DNA of 64,000 bases from Rhizobacter sp. Root404 (GCF_001425865.1 NZ_LMDS01000001.1:508507-572506), one strand, 5' to 3'; positions 9,186-18,243 are shown, numbered from the stretch's first letter. Notes: generated by a model from the sequence alone, not told the origin. Translations and numbers: made by a program.

Positions 9186-10465
9186 CCGTCATCGCGCTCG
9201 GCCTGAACCACACGACCGCGCCGCTGGACGTGCGCGGCCGCTTCGCGTTCCCCGGCGACCAGCTCGTGCCGACGCTGCGTGCCTTCAGCGGACGCCTGCA
9301 GCGCGCCGCCGAGGTCGCGATCGTCTCGACCTGCAACCGCACCGAGCTGTATGTCGGCAGCGCCGGCGGCGACGCGCGCGGCCTGGCCGGCCAGGCGCTC
9401 GGCTGGCTCGCCGAAGCGGGCGGCATGGCGGCCAACGACCTGCAGCCGCACTTCTACGTCCACGAGGACGCGGGCGCGGCGCGCCATACCTTCCGGCTCG
9501 CGAGCGGCTTGTCGTCGATGGTGATCGGCGAGACCCAGATCCTCGGCCAGATGAAGCTCGCGGTGCGCGAGGCCGGTACCGCCGGCACGCTCGGCACCAC
9601 GCTGCACCAACTGTTTCAGCGCTCGTTCGCGGTCGCGAAGGAGGTGCGCACCGGCACCGAGATCGGCATGCACACGATCAGCCTCGCGGCCGCGATCGTG
9701 CGGCTCGCCGGCAACCTGTTCGAGGATTTCGGCGAATTGAAGGTGCTGTTCCTCGGCGCCGGCGAGATGGCCGCGCCGGTGCTCGCGCACCTCGCGGCAC
9801 GGGCGCCGCGGCAGCTGACGATCGCCAACCGCAGCCTCGAGCGCGGCGAGGCGCTGGCCGCCCATTTCGGCGCCGAGGCGATCGGTCTCGCCGATGCGAT
9901 GACGCGGCTGGCCGAGTTCGACGTGGTCGTCTCGTGCACCGCAAGCCCGCTGCCGGTGATCGGCCTCGGCGCGGTCGAGCGCGCGATCAAGGCGCGCCGG
10001 CGGCGGCCGATGCTGATGGTCGATCTCGCGGTCCCGCGCGACATCGAGGCCGAGGTCGCCGCGCTGACCGACGTCTACCTGTACACGATCGACGACCTCG
10101 CGCAGATCGTGCAGGCCGGCGGCGACAGGCGGCTCGCCGCGGTCGGCCAGGCCGAGACCATCATCGAGTCGGGCGTGCAGGACTTCGTGCGCTGGCTCGG
10201 CACGCGCGAGACCGTCCCGCTGATCCAGGCCCTGCAGACCCAGGCCGAAAGCTGGCGCGCGTCGGAGCTGCAGCGCGCGCGCAGGATGCTGGCGAAAGGC
10301 GACGACATCGACGCGGTGCTCGAGACACTGTCGCGCGGCCTGACCCAGAAGATGCTGCACGGCCCGATGGCCGGCCTGCAGCACAGCGACGGGCCCGAGC
10401 GCGTCGCGCTGACCGACACGCTGTCGCGCCTGTTCCTGCAGTGCCCGATGCGGGCGCCGCGCTGA
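9182..10465 (+). CDS. hemA: HemA, glutamyl-tRNA reductase
   Basis: A 427-residue enzyme that reduces glutamyl-tRNA to glutamate-1-semialdehyde, the first committed and usually rate-limiting step of the C5 route to 5-aminolevulinate. The active-site cysteine is in STCNRTELY (about residue 50). SSMVIGETQILGQ and the NADPH-binding VLFLGAGEMAAPVL are conserved. The open frame runs upstream, but MTVIALGLNHTTAPLDVR is the family N-terminus and its ATG overlaps the preceding stop by 4 nt. Being last in a bchG-bchP run, it would link precursor supply to bacteriochlorophyll synthesis. Whether the genome has a second, housekeeping hemA cannot be seen here. Confidence 0.95.
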   Translation: MTVIALGLNHTTAPLDVRGRFAFPGDQLVPTLRAFSGRLQRAAEVAIVSTCNRTELYVGSAGGDARGLAGQALGWLAEAGGMAANDLQPHFYVHEDAGAARHTFRLASGLSSMVIGETQILGQMKLAVREAGTAGTLGTTLHQLFQRSFAVAKEVRTGTEIGMHTISLAAAIVRLAGNLFEDFGELKVLFLGAGEMAAPVLAHLAARAPRQLTIANRSLERGEALAAHFGAEAIGLADAMTRLAEFDVVVSCTASPLPVIGLGAVERAIKARRRRPMLMVDLAVPRDIEAEVAALTDVYLYTIDDLAQIVQAGGDRRLAAVGQAETIIESGVQDFVRWLGTRETVPLIQALQTQAESWRASELQRARRMLAKGDDIDAVLETLSRGLTQKMLHGPMAGLQHSDGPERVALTDTLSRLFLQCPMRAPR

Positions 10466-10475
10466 GCCGGGCGCG

Positions 10476-11792
10476 TCAGTCCAGCGGGTGGTGGACGCCG
10501 GCGCCGTGCCGCGCGCGCCGCACCGTCAGCATCACCAGCACGGCGACGACCGGGATGGCCAGGCCGACCGCCAGATCGGGATCGATGCGCACGCCAGCGG
10601 CCTTCAGCGCCTTCGCGCCGTAGCCGGCCAGGCCGGCGACGTAGTAGACGATCGCCGCGACCGACAGGCCCTCGACGGTCTGCTGCAGGCGCAGCTGCAG
10701 CCTGGCGCGCCGGTCCATCGAGCTCAGCAGCGACTGGTTCTGCCGCTCGCGCGCGATCTCGACGCGCGTCGACAGCAGCGCGCTCGCCTGGGCGACCCGT
10801 TCGGAGAGGTCATGCAGCCGCTGCGACACGGTCGCGCAGGTCGCGACCGCCGGCGTGAAGCGGCGCGCCATGAACTCCTCGATCGGCTGCACGCCGTCGA
10901 TGCGGGTCTCGCGCAGCTCGGCGATGCGGCGCGTCACGAGCTCGAAGTACGCGCGGCAGGCGCCGAAGCGGAACTGGCTGGTCGCCAGGCCGCTCTCGAC
11001 CTCGGCCGCGAGCTTGGTCAGCTGCTGGAGCAGCGCCTCGTCGTCACCGGCCTGGTGGCCCGCCGCGTCACGCGTGTCGCCGTTGGCGATGCGGTCGGTC
11101 AGGGCCGCGAGCGACCGCTCGATCGCGACGATGCGCGGCGACTGCTGGCGCGCGATCGGCAGCGCGAGCAGCGCCATCATCCGGTAGGCCTCGATCTCGA
11201 AGAGGCGCTGCAGCATGCGGCCTGCCTGGCGTGGCGTGAAGCCGCGGTCGAGCACCAGGAAGCGGGAGCAGCCGTCCCCGTGGATGCGGAAGTCGGTGTA
11301 CGCGACGCCCTTGCCGTCGCCCACGCCCGAGCCGACGACGATGTTCTGCCCGAAATGGCGCGCCAGCAGCGCCGCATCGGGCAGCGTGTCTTCCGCCGGT
11401 ACCAGCTTGGCATGCGCGCCGACCACCGTCGCGCCGGGAATCGCGGCGAGCCAGCCGGGCGGGAGCTGCGTGGTCGGCGGCTCGCTGAACGGCTCGGGGC
11501 TGCGGCCGGCGGTGAAGAAGGTGTAGCCCGAGAACTCGCCGTGCCGTTCCCACTTGGCGCGCAACGGGCCGAGCGACGCGCTGAAGTGCGTCGCCCCTTC
11601 GGGCGGACCGGCCACGCCGAACGCCGCGCACAGGGCGGTCAGGTGCGCGCGTTCGCGCTCGCGGTCGTCGGGCCCGACCAGCACCGCGACATAGGTGGCG
11701 CGCGACGGCGTCTCGAGCGGCTCGGGCGGCCGCGCGTGGACTTCGTCGGCGAGGGACAGGCGATCCGGATGATCGCGCGGCAGCAGGCGCAT
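10476..11792 (-). CDS. DUF3422 family membrane protein
   Basis: A 438-residue protein of the uncharacterised DUF3422 family. It begins RDHPDRLSLADEVHARPPEP, the usual family opening. It has a long soluble part with a coiled-coil-like region about residues 220-370 and two hydrophobic helices near the C-terminus (about 372-392 and 400-420), so it is probably anchored in the inner membrane. It converges on hemA with a 10-nt gap. I know of no defined function, and its place inside the PGC may be incidental. Confidence 0.85.
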   Translation of the reverse strand: MRLLPRDHPDRLSLADEVHARPPEPLETPSRATYVAVLVGPDDRERERAHLTALCAAFGVAGPPEGATHFSASLGPLRAKWERHGEFSGYTFFTAGRSPEPFSEPPTTQLPPGWLAAIPGATVVGAHAKLVPAEDTLPDAALLARHFGQNIVVGSGVGDGKGVAYTDFRIHGDGCSRFLVLDRGFTPRQAGRMLQRLFEIEAYRMMALLALPIARQQSPRIVAIERSLAALTDRIANGDTRDAAGHQAGDDEALLQQLTKLAAEVESGLATSQFRFGACRAYFELVTRRIAELRETRIDGVQPIEEFMARRFTPAVATCATVSQRLHDLSERVAQASALLSTRVEIARERQNQSLLSSMDRRARLQLRLQQTVEGLSVAAIVYYVAGLAGYGAKALKAAGVRIDPDLAVGLAIPVVAVLVMLTVRRARHGAGVHHPLD

Positions 11793-11857
11793 GGGGGGCA
11801 GGTGGTCGGCTCAGGGCCGAAGCATGGTAACCGGCCGCCCCGCGCGCCGGGGCCCGC

Positions 11858-12178
11858 TCAGGCCGCCTTCTTCGCCCAGGCCGAGCACCAGCCCTTGCCG
11901 GCGACCTGCTTGCCGGCGAACAGCTGGCACGGCGCCATCGCGTCGGTCGGCTTGCCCTGGAAGAAGTTGCATCCGCTGCACATCTGCGTGGCCGCGTGCT
12001 GCGGGTACTTGGCCTTGTCCACCTTGGTGTTGTCGGCCTTGTAGCCGAGCGCGACCGCCTGCGGATCGGTCTCGGACAGGACGGGCGCGGCGGCCTGGGC
12101 CGCGACCCTGGAAGCGGCGAGGGCGGTGCCGCCGCCGATGACCGTCATCACGAATGCACGTCGATTGGTAGGGCTCAT
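11858..12178 (-). CDS. hip: High-potential iron-sulfur protein (HiPIP) precursor
   Basis: A 106-residue precursor of a periplasmic 4Fe-4S electron carrier. A twin-arginine-type signal (NRRAFVMTVIGGGTALAASR, residues 5-24) is followed by a mature domain. The domain holds the four cluster cysteines in CSGCNFF, APCQLF and GWCSAW. HiPIP is the main electron donor to the tetraheme reaction-centre cytochrome in Rubrivivax gelatinosus, so it probably shuttles between cytochrome bc1 and PufC. The ATG at 12178 has AAGGA about 7 nt upstream. It is transcribed divergently from bchI. Confidence 0.94.
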   Translation of the reverse strand: MSPTNRRAFVMTVIGGGTALAASRVAAQAAAPVLSETDPQAVALGYKADNTKVDKAKYPQHAATQMCSGCNFFQGKPTDAMAPCQLFAGKQVAGKGWCSAWAKKAA

Positions 12179-12208
12179 GAAGAATCCTTGATCGGAACAG
12201 GTTGTACC

Positions 12209-12224
12209 GTCAGAATAGTCTGAC
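12209..12224. promoter_or_regulatory. Inverted repeat between hip and bchI, possible operator
   Basis: GTCAGA-ATAG-TCTGAC is a perfect 6-bp inverted repeat about 30 nt upstream of the HiPIP start and 68 nt upstream of bchI. It does not fit the PpsR consensus. A TATTCT on the minus strand inside it could be the hip -10, which would make it an operator, but no good -35 is present. No regulator can be named. Confidence 0.35.
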
Positions 12225-12291
12225 AGATTGAAGTGTTGTTGCGCTTTACATTGCGCTAACCAGAGCAATCGCATCAGGTTTGGAGTGCGCC

Positions 12292-13308
12292 TTGGTCTTT
12301 CCCTTTTCGGCGATCGTGGGCCAGGACGACATGAAGCTGGCGATCCTGATCGCCGCGATCGACCCGCGCATCGGCGGCGTCCTCGTCTTCGGCGACCGCG
12401 GCACCGGCAAGTCCACCGCGGTGCGCGCGCTCGCGGCGCTGCTGCCGCCGATGCGCGCGGTGCTGCAGTGCCGCTACCGCTGCGATCCGGCGCTGGCGGT
12501 CGGCTGCGAGGACTGCGAGGCGCGCAAGGCGAACGGTGCGCTGAAGAGCCACCTGGTGCCGGTGCCGGTGGTCGACCTGCCGCTCGGCGCGACCGAGGAC
12601 CGCGTCGTCGGCGCGCTCGACCTCGAACGCGCGCTCGCGCAGGGCGTCAAGGCGTTCGAGCCGGGCCTGCTGGCGCGCGCGAACCGGGGTTTCCTGTATG
12701 TCGACGAGGTCAACCTGCTGGAGGACCACCTGGTCGATCTGCTGATCGACGTGGCCGCGTCGGGCGAGAACGTCGTCGAGCGCGAGGGCCTGAGCGTGCG
12801 CCACCCGGCGCGCTTCGTGCTCGTCGGCAGCGGCAATCCGGAGGAGGGCGAGCTGCGGCCGCAGCTGCTCGACCGCTTCGGCCTGTCGGTCGAGGTGCGC
12901 ACGCCGCAGGACCTGCCGTCGCGGGTCGAGGTCGTGAAGCGCCGCGACGCATACGAGCGCGACCCCGACGCCTTCGGCAAGGCCTGGACGAAGGATGAGG
13001 CGCGGGTCCGGCGCCAGATCGTCGCCGGCCGCGCCCGCCTCGGCGACGTGCAGGTGCCGGACGCGGCGCTCGAGCGCGCAGCACAGTTGTGCATGGCGCT
13101 CGCCACCGACGGCCTGCGCGGCGAGCTGACGCTGATCCGCGCCGCGCGCGCGCTCGCGGCGCTGCAGGGCGACGCGCTGGTCGGCAACGCGCACCTGAAG
13201 CGCGTGGCGGCGCCGGCATTGCATCATCGGCTGCGCCGCAACCCGCTCGACGACGCCGGCTCGAGCGTGCGCGTGGACCGCGCGGTGGCGGAGCTGTTCG
13301 GTCCATGA
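12292..13308 (+). CDS. bchI: BchI, magnesium chelatase AAA+ ATPase subunit
   Basis: BchI (about 338 residues) is the AAA+ motor that with BchD and BchH inserts Mg2+ into protoporphyrin IX. Visible motifs are Walker A GDRGTGKST, Walker B FLYVDEVNLL and the BchI stretch SGENVVEREGLSVRHPARF. There is no in-frame ATG at the start. A TTG at 12280 and a TTG at 12292 are possible; I chose 12292 because GGAG (12282-12285) stands 6 nt before it and the resulting MVFPFSAIVGQD matches the family. bchD follows with a 4-nt overlap. Confidence 0.95.
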   Translation: MVFPFSAIVGQDDMKLAILIAAIDPRIGGVLVFGDRGTGKSTAVRALAALLPPMRAVLQCRYRCDPALAVGCEDCEARKANGALKSHLVPVPVVDLPLGATEDRVVGALDLERALAQGVKAFEPGLLARANRGFLYVDEVNLLEDHLVDLLIDVAASGENVVEREGLSVRHPARFVLVGSGNPEEGELRPQLLDRFGLSVEVRTPQDLPSRVEVVKRRDAYERDPDAFGKAWTKDEARVRRQIVAGRARLGDVQVPDAALERAAQLCMALATDGLRGELTLIRAARALAALQGDALVGNAHLKRVAAPALHHRLRRNPLDDAGSSVRVDRAVAELFGP

Positions 13309-15116
13309 GCGACGAGGCGTCGGCCGCGGCGTCGGCCGATCTCGTCGCCGCGCTGTTCGCGGTCGACCCGGTCGGTCTCGGCGGTGTCGCGTTGCGCAGC
13401 GCGGCCGGGCCGGCGCGTGACCGCTGGCTCGCGACGCTGAACGGGTTGCTGCCGGCGAACACGCCGTGGCGCCGCGTGCCGCTGCACGTCAACGACGATC
13501 GCCTGCTCGGCGGGCTCGACCTCGCGGCCACGCTGCAGGCGGGGCGGCCGGTCGCCCAGCGCGGGCTGCTGGCCGAGGCCGATGGCGGGGTCGTGCTGCT
13601 GGCGATGGCCGAGCGGCTCGGTGCGTCGACGGCCGCGGCGGTCGCATCGGCCATCGACACGCAGGCGCTGGTCGCCGAGCGCCACGGCATCGGCTCGCGC
13701 AGCGCGAGCCGCATCGGCGTGGTCGCGCTGGACGAAGGCATCGCCGACGACGAGCACCTGCCTGCACGCCTGCGCGAACGGCTGGCCTTCCACCTGACAC
13801 TGCCGCCGACGGCCGCTCCCGACGAGGCGGCGCTGTTCACGCGTGACGACGTCGCCGCCGCCCGCGACCGCTTCGCTGCGGTGCGGATCGATGGCCGCGT
13901 CGTCGAGAGCCTGTGCGGCGCGGCGCTGGCGCTCGGCATCGACTCGGTCCGCGCGCCGCTGCTGGCCTGCCGCGCCGCGCGCGCGGCGGCCGCGCTCGAC
14001 GGCCGCGACGCGGTCGATGCGCGGGATGCGTCGCTGGCGGCCGCGCTCGTGCTCGCACCGCGCGCGACGCGCCTGCCCGCCACCGAACCGCCACCCGAAG
14101 CCGAGTCGCCCGCGGAGGCGCCGGACGACCAACAGGCCGCGGCGCCGCCACCCGCCGACACTGCCGCCGCGCCGCCGCCACCGCCACCCCCTGACGAGGC
14201 CGACCCCGACACACCGGCCGGTCCGATCGACGACCGCGTGCTCGAAGCGGCGCTCGCCGCGTTGCCGCCCGGCCTGCTGGCGATGCTCGCGCTGGGCACG
14301 GCGAAGACGCCACGCGCGCCCGCCGCCGGGCGTGCCGGCGCGTCGCAGACCGGCAACCGGCGCGGCCGCCCGACCGGCGTGCGGCGTGGCGAGCCGCAAG
14401 GCGGCGCGCGCCTGAACCTGATCGAGACGCTGCGCGCGGCCGCGCCGTGGCAGGCCCTGCGACGCCGCGAGGCCGAGGCCGCCGGTGCACGGAACGCCGC
14501 CCGCATCCAGGTGCGCCGCGAGGACTTCCACCTGTGGCGCTTCCGCCAGCGCAGCGAGACGACCACGGTGTTCGTCGTCGATGCGTCGGGCTCGTCGGCG
14601 CTGCACCGCCTGGCCGAGACCAAGGGCGCCGTCGAGCTGCTGCTGGCCGATTGCTACGTGCGGCGCGACAGCGTCGCGGTGATCGCGTTCCGCGGCGCGG
14701 GTGCGGAGCTGCTGCTGCCGCCGACCCGTTCGCTGGTGCGGGCGAAGCGCAGTCTCGCCGGCCTGCCCGGCGGCGGCGGCACGCCGCTGGCGGCCGGCAT
14801 CGCGTCCGCGCACGCGCTGGCCGAGTCGGTGCGGCGCCGCGGCGCGACGCCGGTCGTCGTGCTGCTGACCGACGGCCGCGCCAACATCGCGCGCGATGGC
14901 ACACCGGGCCGTGCGCGCGCCGGTGAGGACGCGCTCGCTGCGGCCCGCCTGATCCGCGGCGAGGGCTTCGCCACGCTGCTGCTAGACACCTCGCCGCAGC
15001 CGCAGGACACGGCACGCGAGATCGCCGCGGCGATGGGCGCGCGCTACCTGCCGTTGCCGCACGCCGGCGCCGCGGTGCTGTCGCAGGCGGTGCAAGCCGC
15101 CGGTGCGGCGCGCTGA
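13305..15116 (+). CDS. bchD: BchD, magnesium chelatase subunit D
   Basis: A 603-residue subunit that bridges BchI and BchH in Mg chelatase. The N-terminal third is a degenerate AAA+ domain without an intact Walker A. The middle (about 255-320) is an acidic, proline- and alanine-rich linker. The C-terminal part is a von Willebrand A/integrin I domain with the MIDAS motif VVDASGSS and a later VVLLTDGRANI. Its ATG overlaps the bchI stop (ATGA). bchO follows 15 nt downstream. Confidence 0.95.
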   Translation: MSDEASAAASADLVAALFAVDPVGLGGVALRSAAGPARDRWLATLNGLLPANTPWRRVPLHVNDDRLLGGLDLAATLQAGRPVAQRGLLAEADGGVVLLAMAERLGASTAAAVASAIDTQALVAERHGIGSRSASRIGVVALDEGIADDEHLPARLRERLAFHLTLPPTAAPDEAALFTRDDVAAARDRFAAVRIDGRVVESLCGAALALGIDSVRAPLLACRAARAAAALDGRDAVDARDASLAAALVLAPRATRLPATEPPPEAESPAEAPDDQQAAAPPPADTAAAPPPPPPPDEADPDTPAGPIDDRVLEAALAALPPGLLAMLALGTAKTPRAPAAGRAGASQTGNRRGRPTGVRRGEPQGGARLNLIETLRAAAPWQALRRREAEAAGARNAARIQVRREDFHLWRFRQRSETTTVFVVDASGSSALHRLAETKGAVELLLADCYVRRDSVAVIAFRGAGAELLLPPTRSLVRAKRSLAGLPGGGGTPLAAGIASAHALAESVRRRGATPVVVLLTDGRANIARDGTPGRARAGEDALAAARLIRGEGFATLLLDTSPQPQDTAREIAAAMGARYLPLPHAGAAVLSQAVQAAGAAR

Positions 15117-15131
15117 GCCACGGACCGCGGC

Positions 15132-16052
15132 ATGGCGGCGTCGTTGCCCTCGATGGCGCTGGACGGCATCGCGTGGCCGCATCGTCAGGCCAGCACGATG
15201 GTCCAGGTCGGCCCGCTGCGCTGGCACGTCCAGCGCATGGGCCAGGGGCCGGTCGCGCTGCTGATCCACGGCACCGGCGCCTCCACGCACTCGTGGCGCG
15301 GCTTGATGCCGCGGCTCGCGCGCGACTACAGCGTCGTCGCGATGGACCTGCCCGGTCACGCCTTCACCGGCATGCCGCCGGCGCGGCAGATGACCCTGCC
15401 GGGCATGGCGCAGGCGATCGCCGCGCTGGTGAAGGCACTCCGGCTCGATGTCGAGCTGGTCGTCGGCCATTCGGCCGGGGCGGCGATCGGTGCGCGCGCC
15501 GTGCTCGACGGCGCGTTCGCGCCGCGCGCGCTGGTCGCGGTCAACGGCGCGTTCCTGCCGCTCGCCGGGCTGCCGGGCGTGCTGTTCCCACCGGTCGCGC
15601 GGCTGATGGCCGCCACTCCGCTCGCCGCGCAACTGTTTGCACGCCGGCGCTGGGACCGGGCCGCCGTCGAGCGCCTGATCGGCGGTACGGGCTCGATGCT
15701 CGACGCCGAGGGACTCGCGCTCTACGGCGCGCTGGTGCGCGACCCGCGCCATGCCGCGGGCGCGCTGGCAATGATGGCGCGCTGGGACCTGCGCCCGCTC
15801 GCGCACGACCTGTCACGGCTGCGCACGCCGCTCGCGCTGATCGTCGGCGCCGACGACCGCGCGGTGCCGCCGCGCGATGCACAACGGGTGCGCGCGCTGT
15901 TGCCGGTCGACGCGGGGGGGTCGATCGATGTCGTCGCCGGCGCCGGTCACCTGGTGCACGAAGAACGGCCCGGCGAGGTGGCGGCGCGGATCATCGCGTC
16001 GAGCCGCACCGTGCCCGCCGACGGCGGCGCGCACGCCGCGACGCCGGCGTGA
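15132..16052 (+). CDS. bchO: BchO, alpha/beta-fold hydrolase of the Mg-chelatase operon
   Basis: A 306-residue alpha/beta hydrolase regularly found as the third gene of bchID(O). The oxyanion region LLIHGTGASTHSW, nucleophile elbow VVGHSAGAAIG, the aspartate in VGADDRAVPP and the histidine in GAGHLVHEE complete a catalytic triad. Its exact role in the Mg-chelatase step is not established. The ATG at 15132 gives the full family N-terminus; a second in-frame ATG lies eight codons later. It is the last gene of the bchI-bchD-bchO unit and converges on an unrelated gene. Confidence 0.9.
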   Translation: MAASLPSMALDGIAWPHRQASTMVQVGPLRWHVQRMGQGPVALLIHGTGASTHSWRGLMPRLARDYSVVAMDLPGHAFTGMPPARQMTLPGMAQAIAALVKALRLDVELVVGHSAGAAIGARAVLDGAFAPRALVAVNGAFLPLAGLPGVLFPPVARLMAATPLAAQLFARRRWDRAAVERLIGGTGSMLDAEGLALYGALVRDPRHAAGALAMMARWDLRPLAHDLSRLRTPLALIVGADDRAVPPRDAQRVRALLPVDAGGSIDVVAGAGHLVHEERPGEVAARIIASSRTVPADGGAHAATPA

Positions 16053-16063
16053 GCGCGGCAGGC

Positions 16064-16732
16064 TCAGCGTTTCGTCAGCGCGTCGACCAGCTTCTTTGCC
16101 AGCGCGGCGCTGGAATGCGGGTTCTGGCCGGTGAGCAGGTTGCCCTCGTGTTCGACGTGGCTGAGCATCGGCACCAGCGCGGAGTGGAAGTCGGCACCCG
16201 CGCCCTTCATCGCGTCCTCCAGCAGGAACGGAACGACGTCCTTCAGGCCGGCGAGCCGCTCTTCGGTGTTGGTGAAGCCGGTCGCTCGGCGGCCTTTCAG
16301 GAATGGCGCGCCGTCGGCGCGCTTCGCGTTCACGAGCGCGGCCGGCCCGTGGCAGACCGCAGCAATCAGCCGGCCGGCGGCGTCCTGACGGGCCAGCAGT
16401 TCGTGCAGCGTCGCGTCATGCGCGAGGTCCATCATCGGGCCGTGTCCGCCGGGGATGAACACGGCGTCGAACGCCTGGTCCTTCACCGACTCGAGTGTCA
16501 CGCTGTGGCGCAGTGATTCCAGGGCAGGCGCCCATTCCTTGCGCTGCTTGTCGTTCGGCTCGGTTTTCGGATCGAGGGGCACCGCGCCGCCGCGCGGTGA
16601 CGCCACGGTGATGTCGATGCCGGCGTCGATCGCGGCCATGTAGGGGACGGCGAATTCCTCGAGCCACAGGCCGGTGGGATGGTCGGGCGCGAGCGCGTCG
16701 CAACTGGTGGTGACGAAAAGGGCGTTGGTCAT
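16064..16732 (-). CDS. DJ-1/PfpI superfamily protein (type 1 glutamine amidotransferase-like)
   Basis: A 222-residue protein of the Hsp31-like branch of the DJ-1/PfpI family, whose members are glyoxalases, deglycase-like enzymes or chaperones. The nucleophile cysteine lies in the elbow IAAVCHGPAAL, and VFIPGGHGPMMDL supplies the conserved glycine/histidine segment. I chose the ATG giving MTNALFVTTSCD; an in-frame ATG three codons upstream is also possible, and neither has a strong ribosome-binding site. It begins a run of genes with no evident photosynthetic role. Confidence 0.85.
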   Translation of the reverse strand: MTNALFVTTSCDALAPDHPTGLWLEEFAVPYMAAIDAGIDITVASPRGGAVPLDPKTEPNDKQRKEWAPALESLRHSVTLESVKDQAFDAVFIPGGHGPMMDLAHDATLHELLARQDAAGRLIAAVCHGPAALVNAKRADGAPFLKGRRATGFTNTEERLAGLKDVVPFLLEDAMKGAGADFHSALVPMLSHVEHEGNLLTGQNPHSSAALAKKLVDALTKR

Positions 16733-16801
16733 GACGACCATGCTACGAGCCCCATACCCGGGCGCTGTCAGCCACACCGGCCAGGACGTGTAGGAGAGCG
16801 G

Positions 16802-17605
16802 CTAGACCACGTTGGTCCACACCTTGAAACCGTCGAGCGTGTTGGGTCCGAAGGTGCTCGACAGCGCCACGTCGCAGGCGTCCCGTCCGCGCGCAATCAG
16901 CACGCGGCCGATGCGCGGCGTGTTGTTGCGGGCGTCGAAGGTGTACCAGCGGTCACCGAGGTAGGCTTCGAACCAGCCGGCGAAGTCCATCGGGCCGTAG
17001 GGCGGCGGCGTGCCGTAGTCGCCCAGGTAGCCGGTGCAGTAGCGGGCCGGGATGTTCATGCAGCGGCACAGCGCGATCGCCAGGTGGGCGTAGTCGCGGC
17101 ACACGCCTCGGCCCTCGCGGAAGGCCTCCCAGGCCGTGCGGGTGTTGCGCGCGTGCTGGTAGCCGAACTCGATGTGCTGGTGCACGAAGTCGCAGATCGC
17201 CTGCACGCGGGCCCAGCCGGTCGGTCCGTCGCCGAAGCGCTGCCACGCCGTCTCGCTCAGCAGGTCGGTCTCGCAGTAGCGGCTGCCCAGCAGGTAGACC
17301 AGCGTGGACTCGGGCAGGTGCTCCACCGGGACCTGATGGGCCAGCGGCGCCACCGTGTCGGGCAGGCCGCTGTCGCGAACCACCGAATCGCTGCTCAGGA
17401 CCATCCGGCCCTTGGGCGCGACCAGCCGGCTGCACCAGTTGCCGAACAGATCGCGGTACGCCGTCACGTCGACCGGCGGGTCGGTGATCAGATGATCCGG
17501 GCGCACCAGATCCGACGCGCGCGAGTAGTGCACGCTCAACGCCAGGATCATCGGCGTCGGCTGCGGACACTGATACGCGATCTCGAAACCGACTCGTAGC
17601 TGCAT
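16802..17605 (-). CDS. Transglutaminase-like cysteine protease-fold protein
   Basis: A 267-residue protein with an N-terminal beta-rich domain and a transglutaminase core. The catalytic cysteine is in EGRGVCRDYAHLAIALCR, and the downstream part MDFAGWFEAYLGDRWYTFDA corresponds to the His/Asp half of the triad. Related proteins as I remember them have DARHN after the tyrosine-threonine-phenylalanine; here it is DARNN. The catalytic histidine is therefore not obvious and activity is uncertain. No signal peptide is seen and the substrate is unknown. Confidence 0.8.
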   Translation of the reverse strand: MQLRVGFEIAYQCPQPTPMILALSVHYSRASDLVRPDHLITDPPVDVTAYRDLFGNWCSRLVAPKGRMVLSSDSVVRDSGLPDTVAPLAHQVPVEHLPESTLVYLLGSRYCETDLLSETAWQRFGDGPTGWARVQAICDFVHQHIEFGYQHARNTRTAWEAFREGRGVCRDYAHLAIALCRCMNIPARYCTGYLGDYGTPPPYGPMDFAGWFEAYLGDRWYTFDARNNTPRIGRVLIARGRDACDVALSSTFGPNTLDGFKVWTNVV

Positions 17606-17730
17606 GGGGGCCTCCTGCCACGCTCGAGTGCAAGCCCGGTGAGGGGCGGCGGCAAACGTCGAGCGCAGGTGACAGGGGCCGGTGCGGGTCAGTATAGGCG
17701 TGCGCTGTCAGCCGCGATGGCGTCGGGGGC

Positions 17731-18243
17731 TCAACGCGGGGTGCGGTTCGCCATGCGGCCGAGTGCGATCGCCAGCGCGGCGCCGCCGAGCACCTTCACG
17801 ACCTCGGGGTGCTGCGCGTAGTACGCGCCGATCTTGTCGAAGATGCCCGGGTCCTGTTTCTCGGCGGTCGCGGAGATCTCCTTCAGCTCGTCGGGGGTCA
17901 CTTGTGCGGCATCGGCGGGCGAGACCTCGGGCTGGCCCGCGCCGTCCTTCGCCTGCAGGCCCTGCACGATCCGTCCGAGCGCGCCGCCGCCGATGCTCGA
18001 GAGGATCGCCGGGCCGGCGGCCCGGATCAGCTGGCTCAGCAGGCCGGCCCGTTGCTGCGGGTCGGAACCGCCGAACAGGCTGCCGACCATGTTGGCGAAG
18101 GGCGGCGTCTTGTCGGAGCGCATCGCGTCGGCGATGCCGTCGCCGAGTACCGAGGGCGGCACCGCCTTCGCGACGGCATCGAAGTCGGCCTGGGTGTCGG
18201 TCGGGCTGTCGGCGTATTGCTTGAGCAGGTCGGCAATGTTCAT
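17731..18243 (-). CDS. Hypothetical protein, 170 residues
   Basis: I do not recognise a characterised family with certainty. The protein has an alanine/glutamine-rich start (MNIADLLKQYADSPTDTQAD), a central glycine-rich stretch (PAILSSIGGGALGRIVQG) and a helical C-terminus with a short hydrophobic segment, HPEVVKVLGGAALAIALGRM. It resembles small helical DUF937/YidB-like proteins in composition. The ATG at 18243 is supported by AGGAG 7 nt upstream; about nine extra upstream codons in frame are not needed. Confidence 0.65.
   Translation of the reverse strand: MNIADLLKQYADSPTDTQADFDAVAKAVPPSVLGDGIADAMRSDKTPPFANMVGSLFGGSDPQQRAGLLSQLIRAAGPAILSSIGGGALGRIVQGLQAKDGAGQPEVSPADAAQVTPDELKEISATAEKQDPGIFDKIGAYYAQHPEVVKVLGGAALAIALGRMANRTPR

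Noticed and set aside
12234..12250. TGT-N11-ACA upstream of bchI as a PpsR site
   Set aside because: The spacer is 11 instead of 12 and the flanking C/G symmetry is missing. No matching promoter elements overlap it.
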